Part shown: positions 1 to 11,027 of the stretch, piece by piece
How the letters are laid out: the number at the start of each line of letters is the position of its first letter
How positions within the stretch are numbered: position 1 is the stretch's first letter
Source of the DNA: Hyperoodon ampullatus
Lineage: Eukaryota; Chordata; Mammalia; Artiodactyla; Ziphiidae
Direction of reading: 5' to 3'
Assembly (NCBI GenBank): GCA_949752795.1
Contig: OX457074.1
Location: 5,345,527-5,409,526 of the forward strand
DNA length: 64,000 bases
Program-made: the position numbers and the translations under genes
The notes under the pieces: model-generated
The model's input: the letters and a program-made list of their open reading frames with translations, nothing else
Databases searched by the model: none
What the model was told of the DNA's origin: nothing

Positions 1-2390
1 AAACCCTCCGTTGCCTGCAGCAGATCAGAACAAGGCCTGCGGGAGCCCTTAGCTTCTGATTGCAGCTGTGAGGAAGGACAAAACAATTTACAGGAAGCCA
101 AGTATCTCCTGTCCCACTGTCTCTTCCTTTCTGACTTTGGGGAGGGAGAAGACTGGGATGTGGTGTCCACTCCCACTATAGCTTCTTACAAGGCACGTAT
201 AGGCCTGAGTAGGAGAGAACAGGAGTGAGTGTATATGCATTGATCGGACATTTACGTCTATGCTCCTGAAGTGTTTACACATGTCCTTGCTTGCTTCTTC
301 CATCCACACACAGTTGTGTTGGCTAAGCAGTCACTGGTTATTCGGGGCTCCCTAGGGTGAGTATGCTCAGTGTGTTAGGGAGGCGTGCTTATCATACTCT
401 TTCCTGCCCCATACCTGCCTTTTCTCCTATCTGCTTTCAAGATTCAATGTTAGAATTAGATCACCTTTTTAACATCTTTTCTTCATAATAAGAGGAGTTT
501 GGCCTCCTACTGGAACTCACTTGTTTGTCCCTTTAGTTAAGCCAGCAGGAGAAAGGCAGGCATCTACAGGGGAGCTTCTTTATGCAGTGGCCCTGAGAGA
601 AAGGTGTGAGGGGCAGGAATATCTCACTTCCTGATGGAAGGACACTTGTGTCTTCTTCCTGATAGAATCATAGATGGCCAGAGCTAGAAAGGGAACTAGA
701 GACCACCTAATTCAACTTCTCAGTTTACAGAGCAAGAAACTGAGGCTTAGGGAAGGAAAATGACTTGTCCACAGTCTCACAGTGAGTTAGTGGCAGCCAG
801 CCAAGACTAGCATCCAAGAGCATCAATTCCTGACAGCCCTGTGCTTCCTCAAGAAGGGAAGGTAGGGCTGTGAGATTTTGAGGGGGGAAGGACAGATTGA
901 GGGGAAAAGTTAGGTTAAAAAAATTCGTAGAAAAACTGAGAAGCTTTATATATTCTTACCTCGAAGATTAATCTTTCAATGACATGCAAATTGTACAACT
1001 GTACTTTTTATTTAGAGTCAAGAACTCTGGTTTATTGGGAAGCAAGTGGCAAGCCACAGCCAAAGATCCTGATGCCTCAGAGTTACACCATAGTTCAAGG
1101 AGCTCATTGCCAGCTATCTCTGGGGGTTGGCTAGTAGGAAAAGATCCTCAGAGGCATTGTGAGGAATTTACCCTAAAGCTCAACTCAGGCTCCTTTGCAT
1201 TATAATACAGCTATATTGAAAAATAAAATCAGAAGGAAAGGAGAAAGAAAACACCTCACTTGCTGGGAAACTAAGGGGAATTGCTGAATGAGAGAAGGGA
1301 TTATAGAACTCTGAGTAAAATAAGATATTCTCTGAGATTACAGGCAAATGGGGACGGGGCTGTACTCCTCCCCCCTGATTTTTAGTTTTGGGTTGGTTTT
1401 CTCCTTTGTTGGGGTGGAAGGAAGGTGGTGTGCTCCACAATGACCTAAGCCCTGAATAGTGTGCTCAAAGGGCTGACATGCACAGCAGGTTCTAAAGTCA
1501 TCTCACTGTGGTGCTGAGACTCTCCTCCCTTCTTTGGACCTCTCCCAGATGTTTCTACAGTCCCTTCCAACGCTTATTTTCTGAGCATGAGTCTGGGAGC
1601 CACTGACAAGCAGGGAGGGGAATGCTAATGAGTTCCTAAAGTGGAAGCAGTATCTTGGAGGGAGTAAGGCAGCTTAGAGATAGAATTATAGGTCTGGGTC
1701 AGAGGGGCAGGGAGATTGCAAAATGAGTATTGACTGCTGTTGACAAATAGATTCCAGTACATATCTTTACGTTTCCTCCATCACACCCTGGTTGATAGCA
1801 CAGGAGGAATGTGGAGTTGGTCCCCATGCAGATTAATCCCTACACAGGGAGTGTATAGACCTACCTGCCCAAATTGCATCAAATCTGCTGTCCCACAAAC
1901 CTCCTTTCTATCTCATAGGACCTTTTTCTGGCCTCTGAGCCTTTCTTCAAGAAGCTGTTTTGGACAAGAGAGGCTTCAAATACAATCTGATTATCTGATC
2001 TAAAACTAGATGCCCTCCTTTGAGTCACTTTCTTGCATTAACTTTCCATTTGCCTTGAACCTTCATTGCCCTTTATAATTCTGGGTTTCACAGCTTCTAT
2101 TTCTGTTGAATTCCTAACTTTTAAGTATAGGAACCATGGTTTTTACTTTATCAGACTGGAAGCTAGTTCCCTGGAGCTAGGAATCTTAGAACACTTACAG
2201 CTCTCTTTATTTAAGGGAGCATATTTAAGGTTCACCAGAATCCTTCTCAGCTCTGTGAATTAGAAGAGTGGTGACCATCACCATCACTTTACCTACCAAG
2301 GCCATGCTCCCCGGGTGAAAGCCCATAGACCCTTTTTGGTGTCTAATCCCTTATCTCATTTCTAATATAACCTGTAATTTTCTTTTACAG
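1..2390. other. Intergenic; no gene recognised
   Basis: All frames are broken into short pieces. No repeat of young age is visible except the ancient fragment noted at 664-803. By synteny with human (CDK12 left of NEUROD2 in this orientation), part of this could be the CDK12 3' UTR or its flank, but nothing in the sequence lets me show that. Confidence 0.5.
664..803 (-). repeat. Ancient interspersed repeat fragment (MIR/L3-like)
   Basis: It contains the degraded landmarks AGAATCATAGA, a lesion of 'gagaccacctaattcaac', then CAAGAAACTGAGGCTTAGGG and a 'cttgtccacagtctcacagt' stretch. These recur in old mammalian MIR/CR1-type repeats. Family assignment is uncertain. Confidence 0.5.
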
Positions 2391-2495
2391 GTGGCAGCAG
2401 CAGTAGGAGAGATGGCCCCTGAGGAATTTGGTCATGTCCATCAATTACCTGACATCCGGACCCCTGCAAAATTCAGTCTCTTTCACAGACTTTAA
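2391..2495 (+). other. Candidate cryptic or unannotated terminal exon, 34 codons
   Basis: A good splice acceptor stands at 2,389-2,390 (branch-like CTAAT, then a T-rich tract ending TTTTACAG). It is followed by a frame open from the first base to TAA at 2,493-2,495. The other two frames stop within about 30 bases. I do not recognise the peptide. It could be chance, or an alternative last exon of a gene to the left. It lies in an otherwise non-coding region. Confidence 0.12.
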
Positions 2496-2555
2496 GGCCA
2501 GGTAGGGACCTTAAGCCAATCAGAGGCCACTGGCCTGCTTTTGTAAGGGATTAAT

Positions 2556-2559
<4 letters not shown>

Positions 2560-2600
<41 letters not shown>
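2560..2600. repeat. (CA)n microsatellite
   Basis: About 20 CA units with one CG interruption near the end. Confidence 0.97.
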
Positions 2601-2650
2601 GTCTCAGGGAAGTTCTTATACTCAAAGATCTCCAGAGGAGTTTCCTTAGC

Positions 2651-3724
2651 ATTTTTTTTTAATGCTTTTCCATTATGGTTTATTACAGGATATTGAACAT
2701 AGTTCCCTGTGCTATGCAATAGAGTGTTGTTTAATCCATTCTATATATTATATAATAGTTTGCATCTGCTAGTCCCAAACTCCCAATCCAACCCTCCGCC
2801 CAACCCCCTTCCCCATTGGCAGCCACAAGTCTGTTCTCTATGTCTGTGAGTCTGTTTCTGTTACATAGATAAATTCATTTGTGTCATATTTTAGATTCCA
2901 TATATAAGTGATATCCTATGGTATTTGTCTTTCTCTGTCTGACTTACACTGCTTAATATGATAATCTCCAGGTCTATCCATGTTGCTGCAAATGGCATTA
3001 TTTCATTCTTTTTTTATGGCTGAGTAATATTCCATTGTATATATGTACCACATCTTTATCCATTCATCTGTCGATGGACATTTAGGTTGTTTCCATGTCT
3101 TGGCTATTGTAAATAGTGCTGCTACGAACATAGGAGTGCATGTATCTTTTCAAATTATAGTTTTATCTGGATATATTATGCCCAGTAGTGGGATTGCTGG
3201 ATCATATGGTAACTCTATTTTTAGTCTTTTAAGGAACCTCCATACTGTTTTCCATAGTGGCTGCACCAATTTACATTCCCACCAACAACGTAAGGAGGGT
3301 TCCCTTTTCTCCATATCCTCTCCAGCATTTGTTATTTGTAGACTTTTTAATGATGCCCATTCTAACTGGTGTGAGGTGATACCTCATTGTAGTTTTGATT
3401 TGCATTTCTCTAATAATTAGTGATGTTGAGCATCTTTTCACGTGTCTACTGCCCATCTATATGTCTTCTTTGGAGAAATGTCTGTTTAGGTCTTCTGCCC
3501 ATTTTTTCATTGGGTACTTTGATTTTTTGTTATCGAGTTGTATGAGCTGTTTGTATATTTTGGAAATTAAGCCCTCATCGGTGACATCATTCACAAATAT
3601 TTTCTCCCAGTCCATAGACTGTCTTTTTGTTTTGTTTATAAGTTTCCTTTGCTGTGCAAAAGCTTATAAGTTTGATTAGGTCCCATTTGTTTATTTTTGC
3701 TTTTATTTCTATTGCCTTGGGAGA
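2651..3724 (-). mobile_element. L1 LINE, 5'-truncated (end of ORF2 plus 3' UTR), antisense
   Basis: On the plus strand it starts with a short T-run (the A-tail) and runs through L1 3' UTR sequence ('ttgaacatagttccctgtgc', 'tctgtgagtctgtttctgtt') into reverse-complemented ORF2 ('ccatagtggctgcaccaatt', 'ttgtatatatgtaccacatc'). It is 5'-truncated at about 3,724. A probable short target-site duplication, TCCTTAGC, flanks it at 2,643-2,650 and 3,725-3,732. The reading frame is broken, so the element is dead. Confidence 0.92.
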
Positions 3725-3732
3725 TCCTTAGC

Positions 3733-4352
3733 TTTTTACTTGACCCTATTATGGTGTCGCATCTTCTGATTAGCAATTCCTCCCTCCTGGCTGGAGTGGG
3801 TAACCCCCTCAATTGGCATTGGTGGTCATTTCATTCCTGTTCTTCTCTCCTGGCCGGCTGTGCTAATGAATATTCCTCAGTAGTGTGATGCTGATATTGG
3901 TTGCTCTCAGCCTCTCTACAACACCTGCCCCACTCACCCACCACCTCATACGTACACGTAGTCCTGCCTTCTTCTTCCCCAAGAAGCTACTTTCTCTTTC
4001 TTTCTTTTGCATGAGGGTAGGGCATTGATATCCCTTCTTACTACCTCTCATCAGCTTCTCCACATCATTTCCAGGTTTGATGGGAGATCCCCCCTGTCCA
4101 AACATTGTGCAAAGTCACGAGAAGTAGAGGTCTGCCAGCCTGCTTCTTTCCATCCTCAATGCTTAGAACTGGGCAGGTCACCAACCTACTATGCCTACCC
4201 CTACCCTTCTTGCTGCCAGGTAGGTGTGCTCCTCTCCCTACCCACCAACCCTAAACAGGGTCATATTTCTCTCTGGGACTATTTCTCTCTGTTGTTAAAT
4301 ATCTCCAACGAGGGGAAGGCCTTTGTGACTCAGCTCTCCACCTTGGTGACTT
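3733..4352. other. Intergenic; nothing recognised
   Basis: Unique-looking sequence with no intact gene, RNA gene or clear motif cluster. Confidence 0.5.
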
Positions 4353-4368
4353 CCAGCCCTAAATTTTA

Positions 4369-4579
4369 TTTATTTATTTTTATTTTTTCCGTATGCGGGC
4401 CTCTCACTGTTGTGGCCTCTCCCGTTGCAGAGCACAGGCTCCGGATGCGCAGGCTCAGCGGCCATGGCTCACGGGCCCAGCCGCTCCGCGGCATGTGGGA
4501 TCTTCCCGGACCGGGGCACGAACCCGTGTCCCCTGCATCGGCAGGCGGACTCTCAACCACTGCGCCACCAGGGAAGCCC
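4369..4579 (-). mobile_element. CHR-2-like SINE, antisense
   Basis: A tRNA-derived SINE reading in reverse from a T/A-rich tail through GGGCCTCTCACTG to CCACCAGGGAAGCCCC. It is flanked by a perfect 16-base target-site duplication, CCAGCCCTAAATTTTA, at 4,353-4,368 and 4,580-4,595. The tail has mutated to TTTATTTATTT. Confidence 0.95.
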
Positions 4580-4595
4580 CCAGCCCTAAATTTTA

Positions 4596-5828
4596 GAGAG
4601 ACCTTCCTAATGTTAACTCTCCACCCCCTTTCCTGCAGTTTAAAACCAGTTCCCCCATTTAGTGCGTGTGGAAAGAAGGGAACAGTAAACAGTCAATGGA
4701 TGGTATTTGACACTGGAGGGGAAGCGTCTAATGACAGTCAACCCTTCTCCTCGAGCTGAAAGCCTGAAGCCCAGATGTGCATTCTGTCCAGCGGCCTGGC
4801 ATCCTTGGGGAATACTTGAATCTTTTGAGGGAAAGGTTTTATCTGGTGTCCATTCCTGAGGACAAGGATCTCAGACTCTGAGAGTCTCTCCGTATTCATT
4901 CCCAGACCCCTCCAGGGGGTAGCAAATGGATTGCTGCAGGGAAGAACCCACCAATAGGTAATACTCTGTCTTGAGCTCGGGTGGCAGCTCTTGTCTGGCA
5001 CTTATAGGGAGTTGGCAGGGCTGCCAGAGCCTCTCCTGCCACTGGAGTTGACATCAGCTTACCCTTTTGACCTTAGGTCTCCTCTCTCAACAATGCCTCT
5101 CTCACCCCTGCAATCCGGACAGCACAAGCAGCAGGCCTAAATAAGTGCCAGGTCTGGGTAAGGTGCTCCCTCCCCTGGTAGGCACATACCTTGAGTTGGA
5201 GGTGAAGCAGTTAGGATGGGATGGATGGAGGGATAGAGTAGGTGTTAGAAAGTAGGAAATGTCTCTGGACGTGGTTGAGCAGTAAGTATGCTTTGGGTAC
5301 CTGGGGTACCCTGCCTACCTCTCTGTCAACCTGGATGTCCGATCCCTCAAAGCTGCTGGTCCACTTCGGCGGCTGCAGTCTTGGTTTCTGCCACACGAGG
5401 GCACTGCTGACCAATTAAAACTCCTGCCCCTCTGCGGACAGAGTTTGGGTGAGGCGAGAGGGGGACACTGCAATCTTTCTCCAGGACGGGGGTCAGAAAC
5501 CCCCCCAGAGAGCCTGAGACCAGGGGCCCAAGGAGCCAGAAGAATAATTAGTTGTTCTTCCACTGCTTCTTCCTTAAAAATGGCCTGAGACCCTGAATGC
5601 TCTTCCCTAGTGGACTGACACGTCACTATATTCCCAGCTGAACCTGGGAAGCCCCCTAGCTCTAGTCACAAAACACCTTGCAGAGGTGTTTCTCTCCTTC
5701 AAGGTGTAGCAGGCTCCAGCTGTCCACCCCACTGTCCCCAGCCTCTAAGACACAGTCTCCTTCTGGCCCAGAGGGTGGAGGTGTCTGGTTTTTCAGAGAG
5801 AAAAATAAAAAAAAATCTCTTACAATTG
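4596..5828. other. Intergenic; nothing recognised
   Basis: Moderately GC-rich sequence with no gene, repeat or clear regulatory cluster that I can support. Confidence 0.5.
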
Positions 5829-5884
5829 TTTTAAGAGAAGTAGCTCTTTTTTTTTTTTTTTTTTTTTTAAGAGAAGTAGCTCTT
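5829..5884 (-). mobile_element. Poly(T) run flanked by a direct repeat: footprint of an almost empty retrotransposition
   Basis: AAGAGAAGTAGCTCTT occurs at 5,833-5,848 and again, identical, at 5,869-5,884, with only T residues between. The shared repeat extends to 20 bases if the preceding Ts are counted. A target-site duplication around a bare A-tail (minus strand) is the simplest reading. The junction TCTT|AA fits the L1 endonuclease TTTT|AA preference. Confidence 0.6.
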
Positions 5885-6304
5885 AAAGAACTAGCTCTCT
5901 TAGGAAAGAGTTCTGGGGAGAGGACTCTCTCAGAGAGACTGAGAGACTAGGAAAGTTCCGTCTTCTATGCCCCCATCACCTCCCCCAGCACAAACCTGCA
6001 GAGCTCAAGATGGTCTGGAGGATGTTTACCACCTGAATGGCTGGAGGACACCCAGGACACTCTGGGGCTCTGCGACAACAATAGTTTCAGAAAGCAGGAT
6101 GGGGATGGCGGCTGCTTTGACCCTTGATCCTCATGCCGCCCCCGTACTGTGTAATGTCTCTGCTAGGGATCCAAGTGGCCGTGGAGCCCTTATGGGGATG
6201 AGGTGTCCCATGTTTGACCCTCAGTCTCCATGAAGCCCTTCCAGGCTGAGCAGGCTAAGGGAGATGACAGAGGTTCTCCTCCTCCCTCCTACCCCCATGA
6301 TCGA
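5885..6304. other. Intergenic; nothing recognised
   Basis: No gene or repeat seen. It includes short AGAG-rich sequence just after the duplicated site. Confidence 0.45.
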
Positions 6305-6445
6305 GGGCCCCTCCCCAGGAGGACAGCTTGATTAAACAGTCGGTGCTGCTGGAATTGCTGCACAGCTGGCGCTCCCCCCAGCACCCTGGGCAGAGCAGCA
6401 GTGCAGATTAAAATCTCCAATTAGCGTTAAAGTGAAGTGAGGAGG
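6305..6445. promoter_or_regulatory. Candidate conserved non-coding element with homeodomain-type sites
   Basis: A non-repeat block with GATTAAA, AGATTAAAATC, CCAATTAGC and GTTAAAG close together, plus an imperfect GCTGCTGG/CAGCAGTGCAG alternation. Content and clustering resemble neural enhancers. Conservation is not tested. Confidence 0.3.
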
Positions 6446-7429
6446 TACTGAGGCTGCCAAGGAGGCCAGACGGGGGCCCTCGGTCGGCAGATACCCCCAC
6501 TACTGCCTGGATTCTGAGTACCACCCTTAGTCACCCTCTTTCTCCTAGCTCCTCTCCCAACATCTCTCAGTGCCTACTAGCTTTGCATTGCTTGGGGCCA
6601 GAGGGCTTTAGAGGGGTGGAGGGTGGGGCTGATGCCTTACCTGACAAAATGCTGGGGACACCATAAATGTGGAGGAGAAGAGATGCCCTACTCACAGCCT
6701 GCCAGTTTGAGGTGACTTCACACTACTGCTGCCTCTTTTTGCCTAGAGAAAGGGCAAATAGGACAAGTCCCTCCAGATCCTCTTGCCTATAAGGTGCTGC
6801 CCACACAAATGTACACGCTTGTATATTTTATCCTATTTGACCCATCTGCTCCCACCCAAGTTATGGCTCCTTCCTTCATCCCTCCGTTTTTTTCTCAGCT
6901 TTCCTGTGGGCAGGGGTAGGTACAGCCTGGCTTGGGAGCACTGCCATGCCCTGCCACCTGGGTCCCAAACAGCTTCTCGTTATCGTCTTTGCAGTTCAGG
7001 GAAGAGCAGGGATATGCCCAGAATGGAAGCCTCAGATTCTCCCAACCCCTGAACATCACACCCCCTCTTAAGGGCCCTCTACCATTTATACTACTACTGC
7101 TTCCTTCACCAAGCCCAGAAGGGGGGCAGTGTGGCTAGACACACCCTTTGACTTCCCTCTGCCCCTTTAAGGGAAATGGAAGTGGGTACCCAGCTGACTG
7201 AACCTACTCACACCTCCAGAAATTAGACACCAGGGCACAGTGCCACCCTCCCAGGCTGGCACATGCTACCCTGGCAGAGGTTCAAATAGCTCCCCCGCTG
7301 AATACCCCCACCTCTATGTCTTCCTCTTCTCTCTCCCTCTTTCTTCCTCTCTCTCTCTTTTTTTTCTCAGCTCAAAGCACAGCTGAGCCTTAAAATGGGG
7401 GTGGGGAGGACCAAGCTGGGGCAGGGGGG
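6446..7429. other. Intergenic; nothing recognised
   Basis: No gene or repeat that I can support. A pyrimidine-rich patch lies near 7,315-7,370. Confidence 0.45.
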
Positions 7430-7520
7430 TGGAGAGTTCCAATAGCACGTTTTCACCTGCCATTTAATTGGATGTATTTTTAATTAATGGGACCTCAGGG
7501 ACCAACATGAGACAATCTGA
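7430..7520. promoter_or_regulatory. Candidate conserved non-coding element (TAAT-rich)
   Basis: Contains ATTTAATTGGATG and TTTTTAATTAATGGG, overlapping homeodomain TAAT/ATTA cores in a GC-rich surround, next to a CACCTG E-box. Regulatory status is inferred. Confidence 0.3.
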
Positions 7521-7984
7521 TCTCTGAATAGGGACAGGGGAGGGATTGGGTAAGGGAGGAGGATTGGGCCACTGGGTGCGGTTACCAGGAACCCAGGCCC
7601 ATCAATCACTGGCCACTTTGCGTTCTGGCATGGAGAATAGCAAGGTGGAGGAGGAGGGGAGGCATGGGGAGAGGCACCAGGATTTCCCCCCAATGGCCAG
7701 GACCTCCAGAAAGGATGGAACTGTACCAGCTGACTCAGTTTGGGGCCCCCAAATGGCAGCCAGGATATTAGGTAAGGCTGTTTTCTTGTTCCCGAGGTTT
7801 TGTTTGGTTGAGCTTGTCCCACTGAGTGCTGTACAACTGTGAAAGGAAGGTGGGGACAGAGCTTTGAGCTCCTTGAAGGGGAGGACAAGAACTAGGGACC
7901 GTAGAACCAGAGACTGTGGTGACAGGGAGGAGAAGGGCAGGGTTCAGAGATACTTCTGTGTGTTTAGACGTAAAATAAGTGCCG
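7521..7984. other. Intergenic; nothing recognised
   Basis: Open frames on both strands here have no family features and look like composition effects. Confidence 0.45.
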
Positions 7985-8030
7985 TGGAGATTACATGCAA
8001 AACAGCATGCAAATGAGGGCTGGTGCCTTT
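7985..8030. promoter_or_regulatory. Paired POU/octamer-like sites
   Basis: A perfect octamer ATGCAAAT at 8,007-8,014 is preceded 12 bases upstream by a near match, ATGCAAAA (7,995-8,002). The pair suggests a POU-domain binding block. Function is inferred. Confidence 0.35.
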
Positions 8031-8035
8031 GGGGT

Positions 8036-8180
8036 ATGAATCATAGACCCTTACTGTTGCAAGGAAGAGAACCTGGAGCTCATCTTGCCAAACGATTCAT
8101 TTTACAGATGGGAAAACAGAGACCCAGAGAAGGGAACTCAGTTGAATCCTGCCCTGGAGTTGCTTTTGTTCCTGGATTTG
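8036..8180 (-). repeat. Ancient interspersed repeat fragment (MIR/L3-like)
   Basis: Carries 'aatcatagaccctta' and 'cattttacagatgggaaaac', the same landmarks as the fragment at 664-803. Family is uncertain. Confidence 0.5.
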
Positions 8181-10990
8181 GAGAGTTCGTGGGAACACAG
8201 GGAAATGTAAGTAGGTAGGGTGTGGGGAGGAAAGTCAAGGGAAGAGGGTAGGCAGAATATTATTCTCTATTGCTTGGAGTCTCGTGTCTCTGGCTCCTAA
8301 GTCTTGGAAGCAACTCAGCGGAGCCAGGTGCGTGCATTACTGGGGAACATTTCCCTTGTACAGCCTGTTCCAGAGGTCATCTCATCCATTCCCTTGCTTC
8401 CAAGTAGACAGATCCCCCAGAACCTCCCACTCCCATGAGATTTTACCATATTCTAAAAGGTCCACAGGGCAGGAAATACACTAACTTCCCCAGTTCCTTA
8501 ACCAAGAAATAAATCCCCCAATGGTGACTAAATATTGAGCTTTTTCTGAGATCTTATCACAGGTTTCTCTGCTGCAATATAAGCTGCTAGAGAAAATTAT
8601 GCCAAAAAATGTAGCGAGGAGTGGTCTTGTCCCATGTCTAAGCCAAGAAGAGAGACAGAATTAAAACTCAAGGCTCTGAAAGCTGAGTCAGAAATGCCCC
8701 TGTATTCACGCGGTGCCATGGCCCGGAGCTCTCAGTCAAGCCCCATCTGGCTCTATGCGGTGTTGGTGCACACTGGAGAGAGGGGCACATTTCCAGCTGT
8801 CCCCATCTCCCACCCCCACTTCCTTCACTATTCAGACACCAGAGTTAAGAAAGAATGAAGGAGAGAAGTGGCTTGCCCACCAAGTTGCCAAAGATGGCAT
8901 TTCCTGGCATCTCCTTCCTTCCTCAAAAAATTCAGCGTTCTTTGTTCTGTGCTTCATGAGACTAAGTTGCGGTCAGGGCGAGGATGGCCACAGAGCTTGG
9001 AAAGCAGTATGGGTAGAAACTTTGTCACACCCTCCAAACCCCCAACACTTATCCTTTACTCCCAGGATTGTCTTCTCCTCTATCCTAGTACACCATTTAA
9101 TATCCCCAGAGTCCCTAGGGAAGAGCAAGACGCACCTCTCTAAGTGCCCCCAGACTCACACTGCCCTCTCTTAGACACTCAGGGTCATCTCCTTGGCTAT
9201 CTAATTCTCTGCCTTGTCTACTACCAACAAGATGAGAAGGGCCCCCTTGCGTTGCCTCAGGACAGTCTGGATAGACTCCATCTAGCTCCTCCCCTGTTTC
9301 CAAGGGCCTGCAGAAGTGGGGGTCGGGGAGGAAAACTGTGCCAGGGAGTTGAAAAGGAAGATTCTCTTGTGGGGGGAGATGGGGGAGAAGCCTGAAAGAG
9401 GGGAGAAGTTAGAGAGGGGAAATTTGGAAACTGAGGCCTGTAGTCCCACCTGTGGGGCTGGCTGCCTAACATAAGGCAGGCCGTTCGCACTGAGTATTGT
9501 TCAGGGGGGTTATTAGATGGCTCCTGTTTGCAGAGCTGCTGTTTCTCCTCTGAAACAGAGAGCAGCACAGGAGGGGCACGCAGTGAAGAAAGAGAGGAGG
9601 CGTCGGGCTTCTCTAGGCCCTCTGTCTCCCCCCTTGTCCACCCCTACTCCAGATTAGAGGTATATTGGAGGGGCTAAAAGGCCCTTAAAGCATTCAATCT
9701 AGATTCTTGATGTTTCTCTAAGGAACAAGATCTCTCTCCCCTCAGTCCCCACCAGCCCTGCCTCATACTCCCAAGGTTTAGCCAAGGGTATGAGATCTAC
9801 AGCCCTGGAGTCAGAGCCTGGAGCCTACTCTGGAATCCAGAAGAAACCCTGAGCTTTTGCAGGGAAGGAGGGATAGACTTGAAATAAGTAGAAGGCAGAG
9901 GTAGCGGTACCCAGAATCCCCTGTGCTCTAGAGAAGAGGGAATTGTCGAGGAGCTCGTTGCTGGCCCAGGGTTTAGCTTTTACTCTGATGGGACTCCTTT
10001 CCTCCTTCTCCCTCAGTGTGTCCCACTGGTTGGTGAGAGAGCTGGATGTCTGAACCTCCCACCTCGAAGGTTATCATGCAGATCCCCTCTGTAGCTCCCA
10101 AAGCCATGGAAGAAGTGAAGGAAGACATTTCAGAGGTGGCAGCGCCATGATGTCCATCAGTACCCGGGGAGAGAAGCCAAGGAGAAGAAACAGTGCCCAG
10201 AGAGGGAGCCAGGAGGAGACGTGTGCTCCTGAAACAGCCTTCTTACCCCATCCCCTCCCCTGCCCCCTCTAACATGCCAACAAGGCTCTGTGCCCAAGGT
10301 GTGCCAGCTCTCCTGGCTGGTGACCCTGCTCTGCTGTACAGGCAGCTGGCCCTCTGCTCCAGCACGGAGCACGTGGTGGGGTCTGTCGCACTTCTTTCTA
10401 ACTCATCCCAGTGTGTCTGTGGTGCAGATTCCTAGGGATGCAGGAGGGGGCTGTGGCCCTGCGAGTAGGAAGACAGTGGGCTCTGGGGCCCTTTAGGGGC
10501 GTGTCTTCCTGGCTGGAGCGGCTGTGGGGAGGGAGCAGGCTGCTGGCAGCTCACCTGAATTCAAGGTTCTGGTGGCTCATAGCAACAGGGGTGGCTCATG
10601 AAAACAACAGAGGGGAAGGGGGTCCAGGCCTGTTAGAGCTCTCTTTTACCCCATTTCTCCCCCACCCTGAGCTCTGGATAGAGGTCTCTCATCTGGATTG
10701 TGGGGCAAGGAGAGGCCCCAGCTAAGAAAGAAGAGAGGGAAATGGGAGAGAAGATAGCAGGGGAGGCTGAGCATTCCCAGGGAGAGGCTTCCCAGTGAGG
10801 AAAGGATAGGAGAGGCTAGTCATTCTTGCCCCAGTGTATCCATGGGCTGCGCAGAGGGTTCTGTCCTGAGTCAGCTCAGCGCTCCTAGGCACCTTTCAGG
10901 AAAGGGGCTTTCCAGGCAGACACAGCTACTCCCCCCTACTCTCACTTACCTGCCCAGAGGTCTGGGTACCCAGCTGACACCACACGACTT
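8181..10990. other. Intergenic; no gene recognised
   Basis: Several short open frames on both strands overlap each other without family features. No young repeats are present. A 34-codon frame at 10,046-10,150 is noted among the findings. Confidence 0.45.
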
Positions 10991-10997
10991 AGAAATT

Positions 10998-11027
10998 AAA
11001 AAAAAAAAAAAAAAGAAAAGAAAAAGG
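10998..11027 (+). repeat. A-rich tract
   Basis: A run of about 17 A followed by AAAG-type repeats. No SINE or LINE body is attached on its 5' side that I can recognise. Confidence 0.8.

Noticed and set aside
1..2390. CDK12 3' exon or UTR
   Set aside because: Expected nearby from synteny, but no peptide or UTR feature I could identify with confidence.
3043..3420. 125-codon plus-strand frame resembling a protein
   Set aside because: It is the antisense reading of L1 ORF2; the same peptide pattern appears opposite the second L1 at 37.2-37.5 kb.
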